Below, in pieces: positions 33,646-46,530 of a DNA stretch of 64,000 nt; position 1 is the stretch's first letter, and each line of letters starts with the position of its first letter. The notes beneath the pieces were generated by a model. It searched no databases and had not been told where the DNA came from. It saw nothing but the letters and a program-made list of their open reading frames with translations. The translations under genes and the position numbers were made by a program. Source of the DNA: Delphinapterus leucas (lineage: Eukaryota > Chordata > Mammalia > Artiodactyla > Monodontidae); assembly GCF_002288925.2 (NCBI RefSeq), contig NW_022098050.1, positions 1,154,924-1,218,923 on the forward strand, written 5' to 3'.

Positions 33646-36559
33646 CTGTGATGATTTCAGGAATGGCTGGCACAGAATTTTCTTTTTTTAATTTTAATTC
33701 AATCAAGTTAAACCATAAGAGTTATTACCATAAGAGAGATATAGCTTTGGATTCCACATATATCTGTCATCCACAGTCCATTTAACAAGGAACTACACAG
33801 ACTACATTGTTCTCCATCTACCCTGTAAATGTTTGCATTGTGGACCAGCCCCTACTCCAGTCAGTATCTGGTAGCAACACAGACCACCAAACAGAGCCAA
33901 AGTACTTCTGCCCTCTGGTGTGCAAAGAAATCAGGAACCATGGAGGCAGTCCAAGCTGGGGATAACACCAGAGTTGTTTTTCAAGGCATGTCTATACTCA
34001 GCCCTTTATTCCCAGAGTCACTGAGGTAATTAGCCTTAGGGAATTCCTCCTCCAGTTTCCCCCTCCTTGCAGCTGCACACCCCCTTCTACTCATTAGTAA
34101 TACTTGCCCAGTTAAAACCTGACCTGGATCACCAACCAATTCCATCCACTTGCATAGCTTCACCCTCAGCAGTAGGAGGGCCACATACATGGGGAGAAAT
34201 AGTCGTCTCCCTCAGGCATCAATACATCTCTCGGCCCTGGTACACTGGCAAGGGTGCACGGAACCACCAGAGTAGTGAAGAGATGTACCCTCCCAGAATC
34301 CGTCAATAACGTCACTTGGTGGATGACACAGGTCAGCTAGCTATACTCTGCCTGACATTGGGTAGGGGCATTCTCAGGTGTGCCTCTGGTACTTTGATCC
34401 AGCAGACCTTCCCACTCAGACCACTCTACAACTTCAGGGTGGTAATGATGATCCAGAGATTCCCTAGCCTTTCCATGTAAGCTGTCCAGTACCCTCCACC
34501 AGATTCTCCACCTTCTCTCCTCCTTGTACCTTTTCCATCTTTTGCTGAAGTCTGTATACAGGTCCCCGACTTCCAGCTGCCCTAGGCTCTCTGGACTTGT
34601 TTCAATATTTGATCTCTCTCATGGATTCTGGAAATTACTCCCCCCATCCCCCCATCACCCCTCCCAACAACCTCCTGTTGTCCCTCACTTAGTGATGTTT
34701 TCCTGTCCAGGCTCATTTCCTGGCACCTGATCATTCTGACAAATCCTTGCTTCTCAAAGTAAAGGGAACATTTACTTGACATATCAGAATTCTTAAAGCG
34801 TGCACCTAGGGCAATCGTGGTACTTAAGATATCACTGAAGAAACTCTGCTTTATATGGGTGAAGGACTAAATTAATTTTCTGCTCAATCTATTTAGAAAA
34901 TAGGGAAATACAAATTAAAATGACAGTGAGATGTTATATTTTCAATCAAAAGTTTGACCAAAATTTAAAAGTTTGATAAAATACCAGTGAGAGCTTAATT
35001 TATTCACATACATAAATATGTGAGAAGATAATTTAGTATAGCATTCTTGGAACAGAATATCACCAATATTCATAAAAATTTACTATCATCACACTCCTTC
35101 CACTTTAATCTAATTGCACTTTTGTACATCTTTCCTATGATAAAACATGCACATTTGCCCGAGAATTGATGTTCGATGATGTTGATGTCAGTTCTATTAA
35201 TCATAGCAACAAATGAGAAACAACTTGTGTGTCTGTCAGGAAGAGAATGGTTAAATTAATTACAACACATACACACTTTAGAATTCTAGGGCATAGTTAA
35301 AAGAGCGACACAATCTATATATGTTCTCACGGAAAGATCCTGCATTCATTTTATTCAGTGACAAGGGCAAAAGTCAGAACAATAGTGTTATGCATGTATT
35401 TTAAAAACTCACAGTGTATATTTCTAGCACAGGTATGTAAGACTAGGCCTGGAATAAATGCTAAAATACTACACAGAAGAATTTTTAATGCAGTTACCTT
35501 TGGGCAAGGATGAATTTTGGAGGAACATGGTAAGGAAGAGGAATTGGGATTTCGTCCTATTGTTAGAATGTTTTGGAAACAAGAATATATGTCCTATTTC
35601 CTTTTTGGTTAAGATATTTAAACAAAAATAACAGAAAGAGTAGGTATGTATTATTCAGATAAAGATTTTTATGAGATATGGTAGGAGAAGTCTGATTTCT
35701 GAATGGCTTAACATAACAAAATGTTATTTCTTATGCACATAAAATCTGATGGGTGCTGGCAGGAGGTGGTGGTGTCTACACTGTCAGGTGACTCAGGGAT
35801 CTAGGCTGCTTCCATCATGAGCTTCCACATCTCAACACAGGCTCTCCGCGTTTGCTGCTGAATGAAACACGAAGCATGGAGTTGACATACTGGTTCTCAA
35901 ATACCTGGGTCTGGAGGTGACAAGCATGCTTCTGCTCATATTTCAGTGTCATGGATAATCACATGACCCTTCTTAGCTACAAGTGGTTGCGCGTGTAGTC
36001 TCCATATGAACTACAAGGATGGAGAGTAGGACACGAAGTAAATGAGCACTTGTAGACGTTCCCATTAACTGTCACACAGTAGTTGCTCAAAAAACAGCAG
36101 CTATTAAAATTTGTTATGACATTAGCCCTCGTCATTCCTGGAGGATTTTCTGGGAAGATCAAATTTCCTTGCAATTCAACAACTTTTTCCAGTGCCAGTA
36201 TGTGACCTGTGTTTTTCAAATACAGGGTCACCTCAGCTTTCAAAAGGATCTCATAAATCTCAGCAGGGAGGATGCACCCTTCTTCATTCTTAGCACCGTT
36301 CTACACTGACCTTTTCAGTAACCTCTATAATCTCAATACACTGAGATTTTTCTTCTTCCTTCTGCTGCATGAAAAAATCATAGTTGTGAGTCTCTGCTAT
36401 TCACCACCTGTTGAACATGCCTGAACACTTGTACAGATGTCTCTAGGCACACTGGAAAAGCAGGGTTTTCCTCTGGAGCAGATACAGACAAGACTCAGGA
36501 AAATGATGGTCAGTTTCTTTTTCTTATTAAAGCTGGCATCTCCACCAAGGAGACATATT

Positions 36560-37185
36560 CTACCTCAGTGGTAGACTCAATAGTCATTCCACATAATGCC
36601 CATAGCTTTATCTCTGAAATTTGTGAATATGTCATGTTACATAGCCAAAGGCACCTAGTGTATGTAATTAAAATTATGGAATGGACCTTAAAATAGGGAG
36701 GTTATACTGAATTATCTGGGTGGGCCCAATCAAACAACATGAGCCCTTACAAGCAGAGAACTTTTCTCTGGCTGGATGCAGAAGAGAGATGCAGCAGAGG
36801 GGAAAGTAGGAGTTTCCACAAGAGACAGATGCAATGTGCTGTTTCAGAAGCAGGGGCCCATTTGCAAGGACTGAAGGAAGGCCTAGAGGAACTATGGCAT
36901 CTCCGGCTGACAGTCTGCAAGGAAACGGCCTCAGTCTTATAACCACAAAGAACTGAATTCTTCATAGAACTGGATTCTGAGAGCAACCTGAGTGAGAGTG
37001 GAATGCAATTCTTTTCAGCACCTACCAATTAGAACCCAGTCTCCAACAGCTTGATTTGGGCTTTGTGTAGCCCTGAACAAAGCAAACAGCATAGCCCACC
37101 CATATATCCCATCTACAGAAATGTGAGATAATAAATGTGTGTTGTTGTAAGTCCCTTAATTTATGGCAATTTGTTTGTCAGCAAT
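36560..37185 (+). mobile_element. MaLR-type LTR, copy D
   Basis: ATTTGTGAATATGTCATGTT and ATGTGAGATAATAAATGTGT, in step with the copy C element at 26610-27225. Confidence 0.55.
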
Positions 37186-38029
37186 AGAAAAATACTAAAT
37201 CCTCCTAAAAACCTGAGTTCTTAGGAATCCAGCCTCTGCAGATGGTTGTGACATGGTCCTTCCTCATCTACCACTTAGGAAAGAAGCTTTGGTTCTTGGC
37301 CACTTAGTTAAGCTCACTCTTCAGTGTATGGATTCAGTGGTCAGTCTCAAATAAATCCCAGGTTAAATTCTCCTTTCTTACTAACCTCATCCGCTTTCTA
37401 AAATCTCTTCCCTAACTTCAGGGTTATCTTCCAATAACCCGTAGATCCTGTGCCAAACCAGACTCTACTCACAGGCCAATTTGGAAAAAACTTTGAGTGT
37501 AGGGGAAGGGCCCAGAGCAGATGAGCAGACGTCTAAACTTCACTGCCAAAGTGAACAACCACATGGACGGGGCTGTTGTTATCAGAGGGATTCCATAGTC
37601 AAGGATGGGACAGACAGGGGATATCTGTGGGGATTGGGAGGCTCTAAATCAGGGGAGAGGCAGGTGATTTGGGGCTTTTTTTTCCACTGGGAGCAGACAG
37701 CAGCCTTAAGAACGGAAACTAGACAGCAAGTCAGGATCTAGATTGTGACAGGAGGAAGACCCAGGCCAAGAGTGATATATTTCTGGAAGTGCTGGATTAG
37801 GGCAGAGTCAGATCTCAAGGATCTCTGGGGGTAGGGGCAGGAGGAGCCTAGGTAAACTAAGCTCACAGCCTATCCTGAACTGTTTTTAATTCTCATTTTA
37901 ATTTTTACTTATTATACCTGGCGTTAGTACATTGGCAACAGGGTCCTTCATTTCATTGCCTAAAAGACATTGTGGAGTGTTGAGAGTAGAACTGAATTAA
38001 GAGACAGAGCAACTGCTTTATTCAAGGAG

Positions 38030-38270
38030 TGGAACAGTGAGAGCCCTAAATGAATTCAGACCAGAGGTCTAGTCCCAGTTCTGACACTCATGAGCCATGT
38101 GAAGTCAGGAAAATTGCGAAGCTCTGTGAGGCTTTTCTGTGAAGTGAGTTTGATAAGCCCTGCTGTGTAGGACTCCTGGGATGTATGTAATGTATGAAAG
38201 CACCAGGCACAGTGTCTGGCAAGTATTGAGTCTTTTCATGATTTGCAGTTATTAACTGTTATTATTTTGA
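38030..38270 (+). repeat. MIR SINE, unit D copy
   Basis: CCCAGTTCTGACACTCATGA and GGCACAGTGTCTGGCAAGTA; collinear with the other three MIR copies. Confidence 0.65.
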
Positions 38271-38559
38271 CCCCAGACCCTACCAAAATCTGCTCTATGA
38301 TTTTTTTAATCCAAGAGATATCAGAAAATATGGGGCACCCTATGATATGGCATATTAGCTAACATGATGCTTAGCAAGTAAAACTAAATTACTTACTACA
38401 TAAGTTTTTGAGGTTTTGTTATTTATTGTGTGTCTAGGGGAATCTTCCCCAGGTGGAACTTAGGGATTCCAGAATTTGTGTCAAGCACCAACTCCTTCCA
38501 TCCCTTCCAACTGTCCTTCCATTCAAACCACCTCTATTTTCATTTATTTCAGTCCCATT

Positions 38560-38602
38560 AAAAATCTAGCCCTAAAAAAAAAAAAAAAAAAATCTAGCCC
38601 TA
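38560..38602 (+). mobile_element. Poly(A)-only retro-insertion with target duplication
   Basis: AAAATCTAGCCCTA occurs twice (ending at 38574 and 38602), separated by a run of about 17 A. Copy C has the site once (CAAATCTAGTTCTAG near 28687). This is the footprint of an L1-type insertion that copied only a tail, or a replication slip. Confidence 0.6.
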
Positions 38603-38929
38603 ACCTGGAGTTTGCCAAATTACACACAAGACAACCTAAATAAGATGAACTTCAAATGTAGTGGACTCTGTCTCTCCCAGGCCAGAGCAAAGATTGCTAG
38701 CATGGTGGCTTCTGACCACACGCATGTCATAGATGATCACCCCTATTTCTCAGAAATTCCCTGGGGATTATGAGCATAAAACACATAGTTCATGTGCTGT
38801 GCTCAACTGCACTGGGAAAAGGACACTGGAAAGGATGTAGGTCACCTTCCATTCTTATCCCAGGTGGAGAACTTTCTCTGGTTTATCCATGACTCAAACG
38901 TAACTTCTAGAAGTTTTCCATTTCAGGCT

Positions 38930-39290
38930 TTAGTCTCTCAACTCTGGACACACCTTCTGAGGGTCTGGCCCTTGCCCACCACTCCCACAGCCTCATCTGA
39001 CCCGCCTCCCAGCTTACCACAGCACTGACTCACACTGAAGGACTTGCCATTTCCCAAACCCACTGGCCTCAGGGCATTTACACTTGACTGCTCTCTTCTG
39101 GATCCTCCTATGTCCTCTCCTCCTTTTGACCTGTCCTTAGGTCTTAGGGTGTATCTCATTATCTTCCTTACTTTATAGCTATTCCTAGACTCTAAAATTC
39201 TATGGGCACAGTTGGTCTTGTTTTTCCTGACATTCCCAGTAGTAGCCCAGAGCCTGCCAAAGAGCAGATGCTCATGGAATGTTTGAGAAA
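38930..39290 (+). repeat. L2 3' end, unit D copy
   Basis: AGAGCAGATGCTCATGGAAT near 39260 matches the L2 3' end and the copies in A and C. Confidence 0.45.
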
Positions 39291-39835
39291 TAGATGAGAC
39301 AGTGTGCAAGAGGTCTAATTTCTTATGATGTAATTAATTCTACATTCTTGAATAAAGTAAGCACATCCAAGTATATATCTCTTAATTTTATAGAACAACA
39401 GACTAAACGTGATAAGGGAATGTAAATATTTATCGCCTTTTACTTTTTCTCCTCTATTTCTTGATCCCAACCATTTTACTGCTGATTTCTTTTCACATTT
39501 CCAAGGAAATGCCTAACCCAATGACATGTTATCTTGTTCCAAATAACTAAATGAGATGGAAAATTTCCCAATTCTATAAAATAGTAAAACTCTTACTCTT
39601 AAACCTCATAAACATCAATAAATGTCTGATTTACATCATTCATAAACTCAGACTCTGAAGCTACTTAAACTTTCTACTAAAAGGAGCAACATTTAGGCAA
39701 ATTTATCCAAGTTACTACATAGAACAGGAGCACAAACATGTTATATACTCTGTTTTCTCCAGCCCTGCCCCAACCTTCCACTAATGAGAACATTAGCTGT
39801 TCTCTTTGAACATGTTAAATAATCTTCCTCAGCCT

Positions 39836-40513
39836 TCACTCAGGGCAGGAAAAGCTGCTGGCTATGGCCCTGGAGCGCATGCTGGCCAGGGCAGCAGTGC
39901 CAGCCTTGGCTGCAGCCCTGGCTCGGGCTCTCTCTCCCTCATCTCTCAAAGCCTCTTCATTGTGGGGTGGGAATGCAGTGGGGACCGTATCATGGATCTT
40001 GGCCAGAACCTCCAGCACTTTCATCTTGCTGGTTTCAGCGCGGGCTCTCGGGCCCCACAGAAACTCATAGCATGGAGGATCACTGTTGGCCACCTGGCAG
40101 TACTCCAGGTACCTTTCCTGCACTAAATCTTTGGCGATGAGCTTCTTGGGCTCCCCACTGATGAAGTTATTCCTCCCAGCATACAACCCCATTATATTCA
40201 GCAATTCCCAGACTTGCTCCTCAGTGGCGCAGTTGCCCTTCGTGACGATCACGCCCAGAACAGTCATCAGCACACCAGTCTTGGGAACCTCTCTGTCATC
40301 ACTCGGCTTTGCATCATAGCTTAGTTCCAGTTTATTGACAAGGACATAAGTATTCCTGTTGGGATCCACTTCCTTCACGTCAAGGCCAAAGACCAGCTCC
40401 AAATGCTCAGAGGCTTTCCTGAGGATCTTATAGAAGTGATTCTTGTACATCTGTATTATATTTCTCAACATATCCGCCTTGGTAATGGGCTCTTTCATTT
40501 GATACTTGTACAA
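39836..40513 (-). pseudogene. MAGEB10-like pseudogene, unit D (5'-truncated)
   Basis: Homology to unit C runs from the stop (39836-39838) up to a sharp break at 40513, at the LYKYQ position that opens the MAGE domain. The first true ATG in frame is 40498, leaving 220 codons without a stop. Conserved parts: [72 protein letters not shown], and an Arg/Ala-rich tail. The N-terminal arm, splice acceptor, untranslated exons and promoter are all missing; an L1 fragment lies there instead. Known motif change: FGEP is SGEP here (the FISGEPKKL stretch). It is the duplicate of unit C. A transcript would need a new promoter, so I call it a pseudogene even though the frame is still open. Confidence 0.8.
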
Positions 40514-40514
40514 A

Positions 40515-41450
40515 ATCCTTTGGATTTTCTAAAATGATGATCAAATTTACAACGAATAACTTTTGTTTCTTTTTAATAGTCCTAACATTTATTTATTTTT
40601 GTATTCTTATCCTCTGGCTATGCATTCCAGTCAAGTGTTAAACAGTAGAGTTGGTAGCATACTGCTTGCTGTGTCTTCTTCCTTACCTTAACGGGAATGC
40701 TACTAACACTTTGCGTTTCACATTTCAATTCTTTTGCTGTAGATTTTAGGAAATGAAAATTCCCTTCTAATGTCAGCTTGCTAAATGGTATTACTATGCA
40801 TTAGTGTTGAGTTCTTTTCAAAAGCTTTTTCTGCATTTCAGTACATGGTCAAAGCGTTTTAAAATTTTATCTGTTAATGTGGTAATATTTTAGGCAGTTT
40901 TTTCCTAATGTTATATCATCTTTACATTTCTTGGATTCAGCCTCGTTTTTCTACATGTAATTGACTGCTGTATTGAAACTTCTATGGGTTTATTTAGGAT
41001 CTTTGCCTGTGTGTGGGTGAGCTTGGCTCAAGTATTCTGTTTTCGGGGTGTCCTCAGCTGGTTTTCTTATCAAGGAGAGCTAGCCTGGGAAAATGAGTTG
41101 AAAGATTTCCCATCTTTTTGTATGCTTTGGATGTGTTTACATAAGATAATGGTTCATTTTTTGCTTATTATATGGCAGAACTGCCTTGTCCTGAAACATT
41201 TGAAGGTGGCTGGAGCTTTGAGGAGAGTTTCAGTTTGTATTTCTCAATTACAGTTTTCTATTTTTTTGGATCAATTGGGTAATTAATATTTTTTCTAAAT
41301 AATGTTCTATTTTCATTGGGGTTTCAAATTTAATGACAACATGTATATTCTTTTCATTGGAGAAATTCTCAAACATATACAACATAGAGAGACTAGTGTA
41401 GTAAAACCAACACATCTGACATTAGAATCAACAATTATCAATACATAGTC
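40515..41450 (-). mobile_element. Degraded L1 fragment (antisense), flank copy 3
   Basis: Same segment as at 14140-15112: GTAGATTTTAGGAAATGAAA, TTTCTTGGATTCAGCCTCGT, and the ATCAACAATTATCAAT end. It abuts the broken end of unit D. Confidence 0.6.
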
Positions 41451-42389
41451 AGTCTGGTTCCATTTATACCCATAGGTACTCCAATCTCTGCCACTGAAAT
41501 AATGAGAAACAAATCCTAGATATAATACCATTTCATCTTTAAATATGTCAGTGCCGGTTTCCAAAAGATAAGTACTCTTTATGAAATATAAACCTTATAT
41601 GATAGGATTATACATATTCTACCTTAAAAAAACTAACTCTGTGATATCCTCAAATGTCCAATTACTTTTCACATTTACCTGACATATTTTTTAAATGTTT
41701 TATCCTTGAATTAGAATCAAGTAAAGTCTGTTCATTGTCATTGTTTTTTATGTCCATTAATTTATAGATCTTATCCTCCTCCCTCTCCAATAGATACATT
41801 ACTTCTTTTTCCTTGTCATTTTGTTGCTGTTGTTCGGGGGGGAAAAAACCCTCACATCTTATGTTCAGTCCAGTTTCGTATGGCCTGGATTTTGCTGATG
41901 CCAACACTGGTGTCCTTCTCCCCCTGTATTTCTTTAAATCGGTTGAAGTTAGATCAGATTAAGGTTTAACTTTTTTCTCTTTGTCTTTTTTCTTCTTCTG
42001 GAAAGACTGCTCCATAGGTGATACTGTGCACTTTTATTACTAGGAACCTAATGTCTGTCTCCATTTGTGTTGATGTTTGCAGTCTTTGAAGATTAGCATA
42101 TTTATCCATTAACTAATTGAGAGTTACACAATGTTAATTTTCTCTTTCTATCATTCCTTCTGAATTTATTAGATGAAATATATATTTATGTAGAAACCTA
42201 TCCTTGTCCTCCATTTGGTAATATTTATACTGTTCTCTTAGAATATTTAAATTCCTTCTGCACCTATATTTTGTACAATATTATTCAACTAATATCACTT
42301 ACTTCTGTTTCTTTCTTTTGTAATTGATGATAACTATAAAACTGTCAGTTATATCAGCGTTTTCAAAGAGTAGGCTTTTGTTAGTTGGC
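41451..42389. other. AT-rich, no recognised feature
   Basis: Some stretches look L1-derived but are too worn to assign. No gene seen; the reverse frame near 41662-41907 has no family resemblance. Confidence 0.35.
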
Positions 42390-42398
42390 TTCATTGTC

Positions 42399-42614
42399 TT
42401 TTTTTTTTTTTTTTTTTTTTTTGCGGTACACGTGCCTCTCACAGTTGTGGTCTCTCCCATTGCGGAGCACAGGCTCCAGACGCGCAGGCTCAGCGGCCAT
42501 GGCTCACGGGCCCAGCCGCTCTGCGGCATGTGGGATCCTCCCGGACCAGGGCACGAACCCGTGTCCCCTGCATCGGCAGGCGGACTCTCAACCACTGTGC
42601 CACCAGGGAAGCCC
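42399..42614 (-). mobile_element. CHR-type SINE (antisense)
   Basis: The reverse complement of the CHR SINE, ending in CCACCAGGGAAGCCC. TTCATTGTCTTTT stands on both sides (near 42390 and 42627). Unusually there is T-rich sequence on both ends: the A tail on the left and about 14 further T between the SINE head and the right duplication. Confidence 0.85.
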
Positions 42615-42639
42615 TTTTTTTTTTTTTTCATTGTCTTTT

Positions 42640-43830
42640 AATTAATCATTTCTACACTATTTCATACATTCTATTTTGGGGGGTTTAATATGGTGCTCCT
42701 CTAGTTTCTTGAAATTTTTTGCATGTTTTAAATATTTCTAATTTTTTTGTCCATTGGGATTTTAATTTCAATAACTATATTTTTATTTCCAGATATTGTT
42801 TTAGTTCTTTTTCAAATTAGCCTGTTCTTTTCCCTAATTTCTTATTCCTATGGTCTCTATGCTTTCTATTCTCTTTAATGGATTTTATTTTTAAATTGAG
42901 TTATAATTGACATATAACATCATAATAGTTTCAGGTATACAACATAATGATTCAACTTTTGTATATATTGTGAAATGATCACCACAATAAGTCTAGTTAA
43001 CACCCATCACCACACATGGTTACAATTTTTCTTGTGATGAGAACTTTTAAGATCTACCCTCTTAGCATCTTTCAAATATACACATACAGTATTATTAACC
43101 ATGTTGCCATACTGTACATTACATCCCCGGGACTTATTTATTTTATAGCTGGAAGTTTGTACCTTTTGACTACCTTTACCCATTTTGCCCACTCTCCACC
43201 CCCTGCTTTTGGCAACCACCAGTAGTTTCTCTGTATCATTGAGTTCATTTTTTTTTTTTAAATTCTACATATAAGTGCCTTTCTCTGTCTGACTTATTTC
43301 ACTTAGCATAATTCCCTCAAGGTCTATCCATGTTGTTGCAAATGGCAAGATTTCCTTCTTTTTATGGCTGAATAATATTACATTATGTATATATATATAT
43401 ATATATACACATACATATATATATACATATATGATATTTTCTTTATCCATTCATCCATTGGTGGACATCTAGGTTGTTTCCATATCTTGGCTATTGTAAA
43501 TAATGCTGCTATGAACATGGGGGTGCATATATCTTTTCAAGTTAGCATTTTCATTTTCTTCCAAGAAATACCCAGAAGTGGAATTGCTGGATCATATGGT
43601 AGTTATATTTTTAGTTTTTTGAGGAACCTCCATACTGTTTTCCATAGCAGTTGCATTATTTTTTAAATAAATTTATTTAAGGCTATAAATATCCCTCTGA
43701 GTACCACTTGGGGTGTTTCCCACAAGTAATGCTAATAGAGCTTTATGTGTAGTGCTGGAATTTTTTACAAGCTGAATGTCTCTGTATTCCTTATGTTCTT
43801 AGAATTTTTTGAATATCTATATACATATAT
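42640..43830 (-). mobile_element. L1 3' region (antisense)
   Basis: ATTGAGTTATAATTGACATA (near 42894), GCTGAATAATATTACATTAT (43368) and TGGAATTGCTGGATCATATG (43580) are reversed L1 3'UTR and ORF2 end. TA/CATA simple repeat sits at 43387-43435 and CATA/CACA at about 43815-43870. Confidence 0.6.
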
Positions 43831-44600
43831 ATACATACACACACACACATACACATGCAAACACACACAAATACTAGTAAGTGGAGAAAATTATTTTGGA
43901 GAAGGATGTGAAGAGGAGGAGAGAAGCAGAGAATTATTTAGAGAGGTTTCAGGGTCCCAGTGGGTGTTTTGCTTTGTTTTGTTTTGGTTATATATGATAT
44001 AAGGGACTTGAACACATTTAACTGCTTATGACTGAATTGAGTTTTTCCTAGGAGTGAAAGGAGAGTTTCACATTAGAAAATCAAACAAAATAATTACAAA
44101 TGCAACTGTCAGAGATTATTCAGGAAAACAGAAGTTACTTTCAATCGATAACTCAGGTAGAATTTAATGCAAGAAATTGGTTACTCAAATAATGGAGAAG
44201 CCAAACAGGATAGAGTCAGGAAAACCAATACTTCGCAACTTGAGGAAATCACTCCCATATTTAGGATAGAGAGACAAAGAGAGGAGGTAGTGTTACTGGA
44301 GACTGGGAGTTGGGGTCAGCAGGATCCAGAACCATGGTTAACCAACATATTGGGGGCTAGAGTCATAGAGAAGATGTAACCGTTGAAGGAGAAGCCACTT
44401 GATTCAGAGAGAGAAAGGGAGAAGGAGAAGATGTCTGACTGTTTCTCTCCTCCTGGACTATAATCTGCTGGTGTCCTTGTTGCCCGATCCTTGATAGTAG
44501 CCAAATATTGGAGAACCTAGGAGCTGCAGCCTGCAGGAGTTATCTCCAAAACACTACAGAGCAGAGCAAAGAAAGAGTAAGGAGTGACTCTGAGGGCAGA
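43831..44600. other. No recognised feature
   Basis: Purine-rich around 43890-44430. Open frames are short and unrelated to known families as far as I can tell. Confidence 0.35.
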
Positions 44601-46530
44601 TAAGTATAGGGCTGGCATAACACAATGACATATTAAATGAGACAAATATACAGGTTGATAAAGAAAATTGTTTTATACAAATCAATATTGATTCATGATA
44701 AAAAGAGATGTTATCAAACTAGATAATGGATATCTACCCAAAAAATACCCTCCATTGCAAACATCATACTTAGTGGAAAACCACTGGAAATTGGGAATTA
44801 GATAAGAATAGCTACTATCACTATTTTTTATTCCACATTGTAAAAGAGACACCTGCCAGCTCAGTAAAAGGAAATAAATGAAATAAAGGAGTTAGAGATT
44901 GGAAAATGAGACTATTTAGTTGTCAGTTCTCCCCCAAATATCTCTAGGTTCAACAAAATCTCCATCAAAATCCCAGAAGTCCTTTATTTTTTTTAAAGAA
45001 ATTGATATACTCTAAAATTTATGTGGGAATACAATGGACAAGAATAGCCAAAATGACTTCGAAAAAGAAAAGGAAATTTGGAGGACTGACACTACGTCAT
45101 GTCAAGACATTATAAAGTATGATAATCAAGACAATGTGGTATTTTTGTAAAGATAGACAAATAGCTCAATGGAACGGAATAGAAAAACTGGCAATAGACT
45201 CTAACATATATAAACAACTGATTGTCAACAGTGGTACAAAGGCAATTCAGTGAAGAAAAGATAGTCGTTTCAAAAAATGATACTGGAACAATTGGAAATA
45301 TACACACACACTTTGATCCATTACTTTCACTGTAGAAGAAAAATAACAAAAAATGGATCACAGATCTAAATGTAAAATCCAAAACTATAAAACTGCTAGA
45401 AGGAAATGTAGGGGAAAGCCTTTGGGTTCTTGGGCTAGGCAAAGATTTTTTGGATACTACTTCAAAAGGACAATTCATAAAAGAACAAATTGATAAATTG
45501 GATTCCACCAGAATTAAAAACATCTGTTCTTCAAAAAGACACTGCTAAGAGAACGAAAAGACAACTAATAGAGTGGGAGAAAATATTTGCAAAACATATA
45601 TATGGTAAAAGGCTTATATGGTAAAAAGCTACCCAGCATTTATAAAGAACTTTTAAAGCTCAATAATAATAAAACATATAACCCAATATAAATGGTCAAA
45701 AGGTTTAAACAGACAGTTCACTGAAAGACAGTTAAGAATGACAGAGAAGCACGTGAAAAGATGCTCAACATCATTAATCATTAGGGAAATAAAAATTAAA
45801 ATCCCAATGAGATACCACTACACACATATCAGAATATGCACAGTAAAAAGACTGCTCATACCAAGTATTGCCAAGGATGTGAAGGAACTCTCAGAGACTG
45901 CTGGTGAGGATGTAAGTTGGTACATCCACTTTGGAGAACAGTTTGGCAGTTTCTTAAAAAGTTAACCACATACCTGCAACATGACCTAGCTATTATACCA
46001 CCAGGTATTTACCTGAGAGAAATGAAAGCTTATATCCATGCAAAGATGTTTATATGAAAGTTCATAGCATCTTTATTTGTAATAGTGAAAAACTGGAAAG
46101 AACTCAAATGTCCATCAACAGAGGAATAGATAAACTTTGGTGTATACATACAATGGAACAAACTATTGATACATGCTATAACATACATGACTCTCTAAAT
46201 AATTATTTTGAGTGAAAGAACATAACACATAACAACATAACTCATACTGTATGATTTCGTTTATATGCAATTCTAGGAAATGAAAATGAATGTATAGTGA
46301 CGTAAAGAGTATCATTCAGTGGTTGCCTGTGGACTGGGAGGGATGTGAAAGAGATTACGAAGGAGCATGAGGAACCTTTTGGGGGTGATGGATATATTCA
46401 TTATGTTGATTGTGCTGGTTGTTACGTGAATGTATTCATATGCCAAAATTTATCAAATTTTGTGCTTTCAATATATGCAGTTTATTGTATGTGAGTTACA
46501 CCTTAATAAAGCTGTTAAAAATTCTAGAAT
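44601..46530 (+). mobile_element. Old L1 ORF2 and 3' end (sense)
   Basis: ATCTACCCAAAAAATACCCT, AATCTCCATCAAAATCCCAG, AACTCAAATGTCCATCAACA and ACACCTTAATAAAGCTGTTA are successive sense L1 landmarks. Frames are broken throughout; the reverse frame at 45110-45523 is a shadow. Confidence 0.65.

Larger units (their letters stand above)
33660..40513 (-). repeat. Tandem duplicon, copy D
   Basis: Second copy of the block at 23886-30640 in the same orientation. The left edge follows directly on the repeats of unit C. The right edge falls inside the MAGE coding exon, at 40513. Between 34500 and 36550 I see no gene, only AT-rich sequence shared with copy C. Private changes include loss or gain of small segments and a poly(A) insertion. 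Confidence 0.8.

Noticed and set aside
45110..45523. Minus-strand 137-codon frame
   Set aside because: Antisense shadow of sense L1 ORF2.
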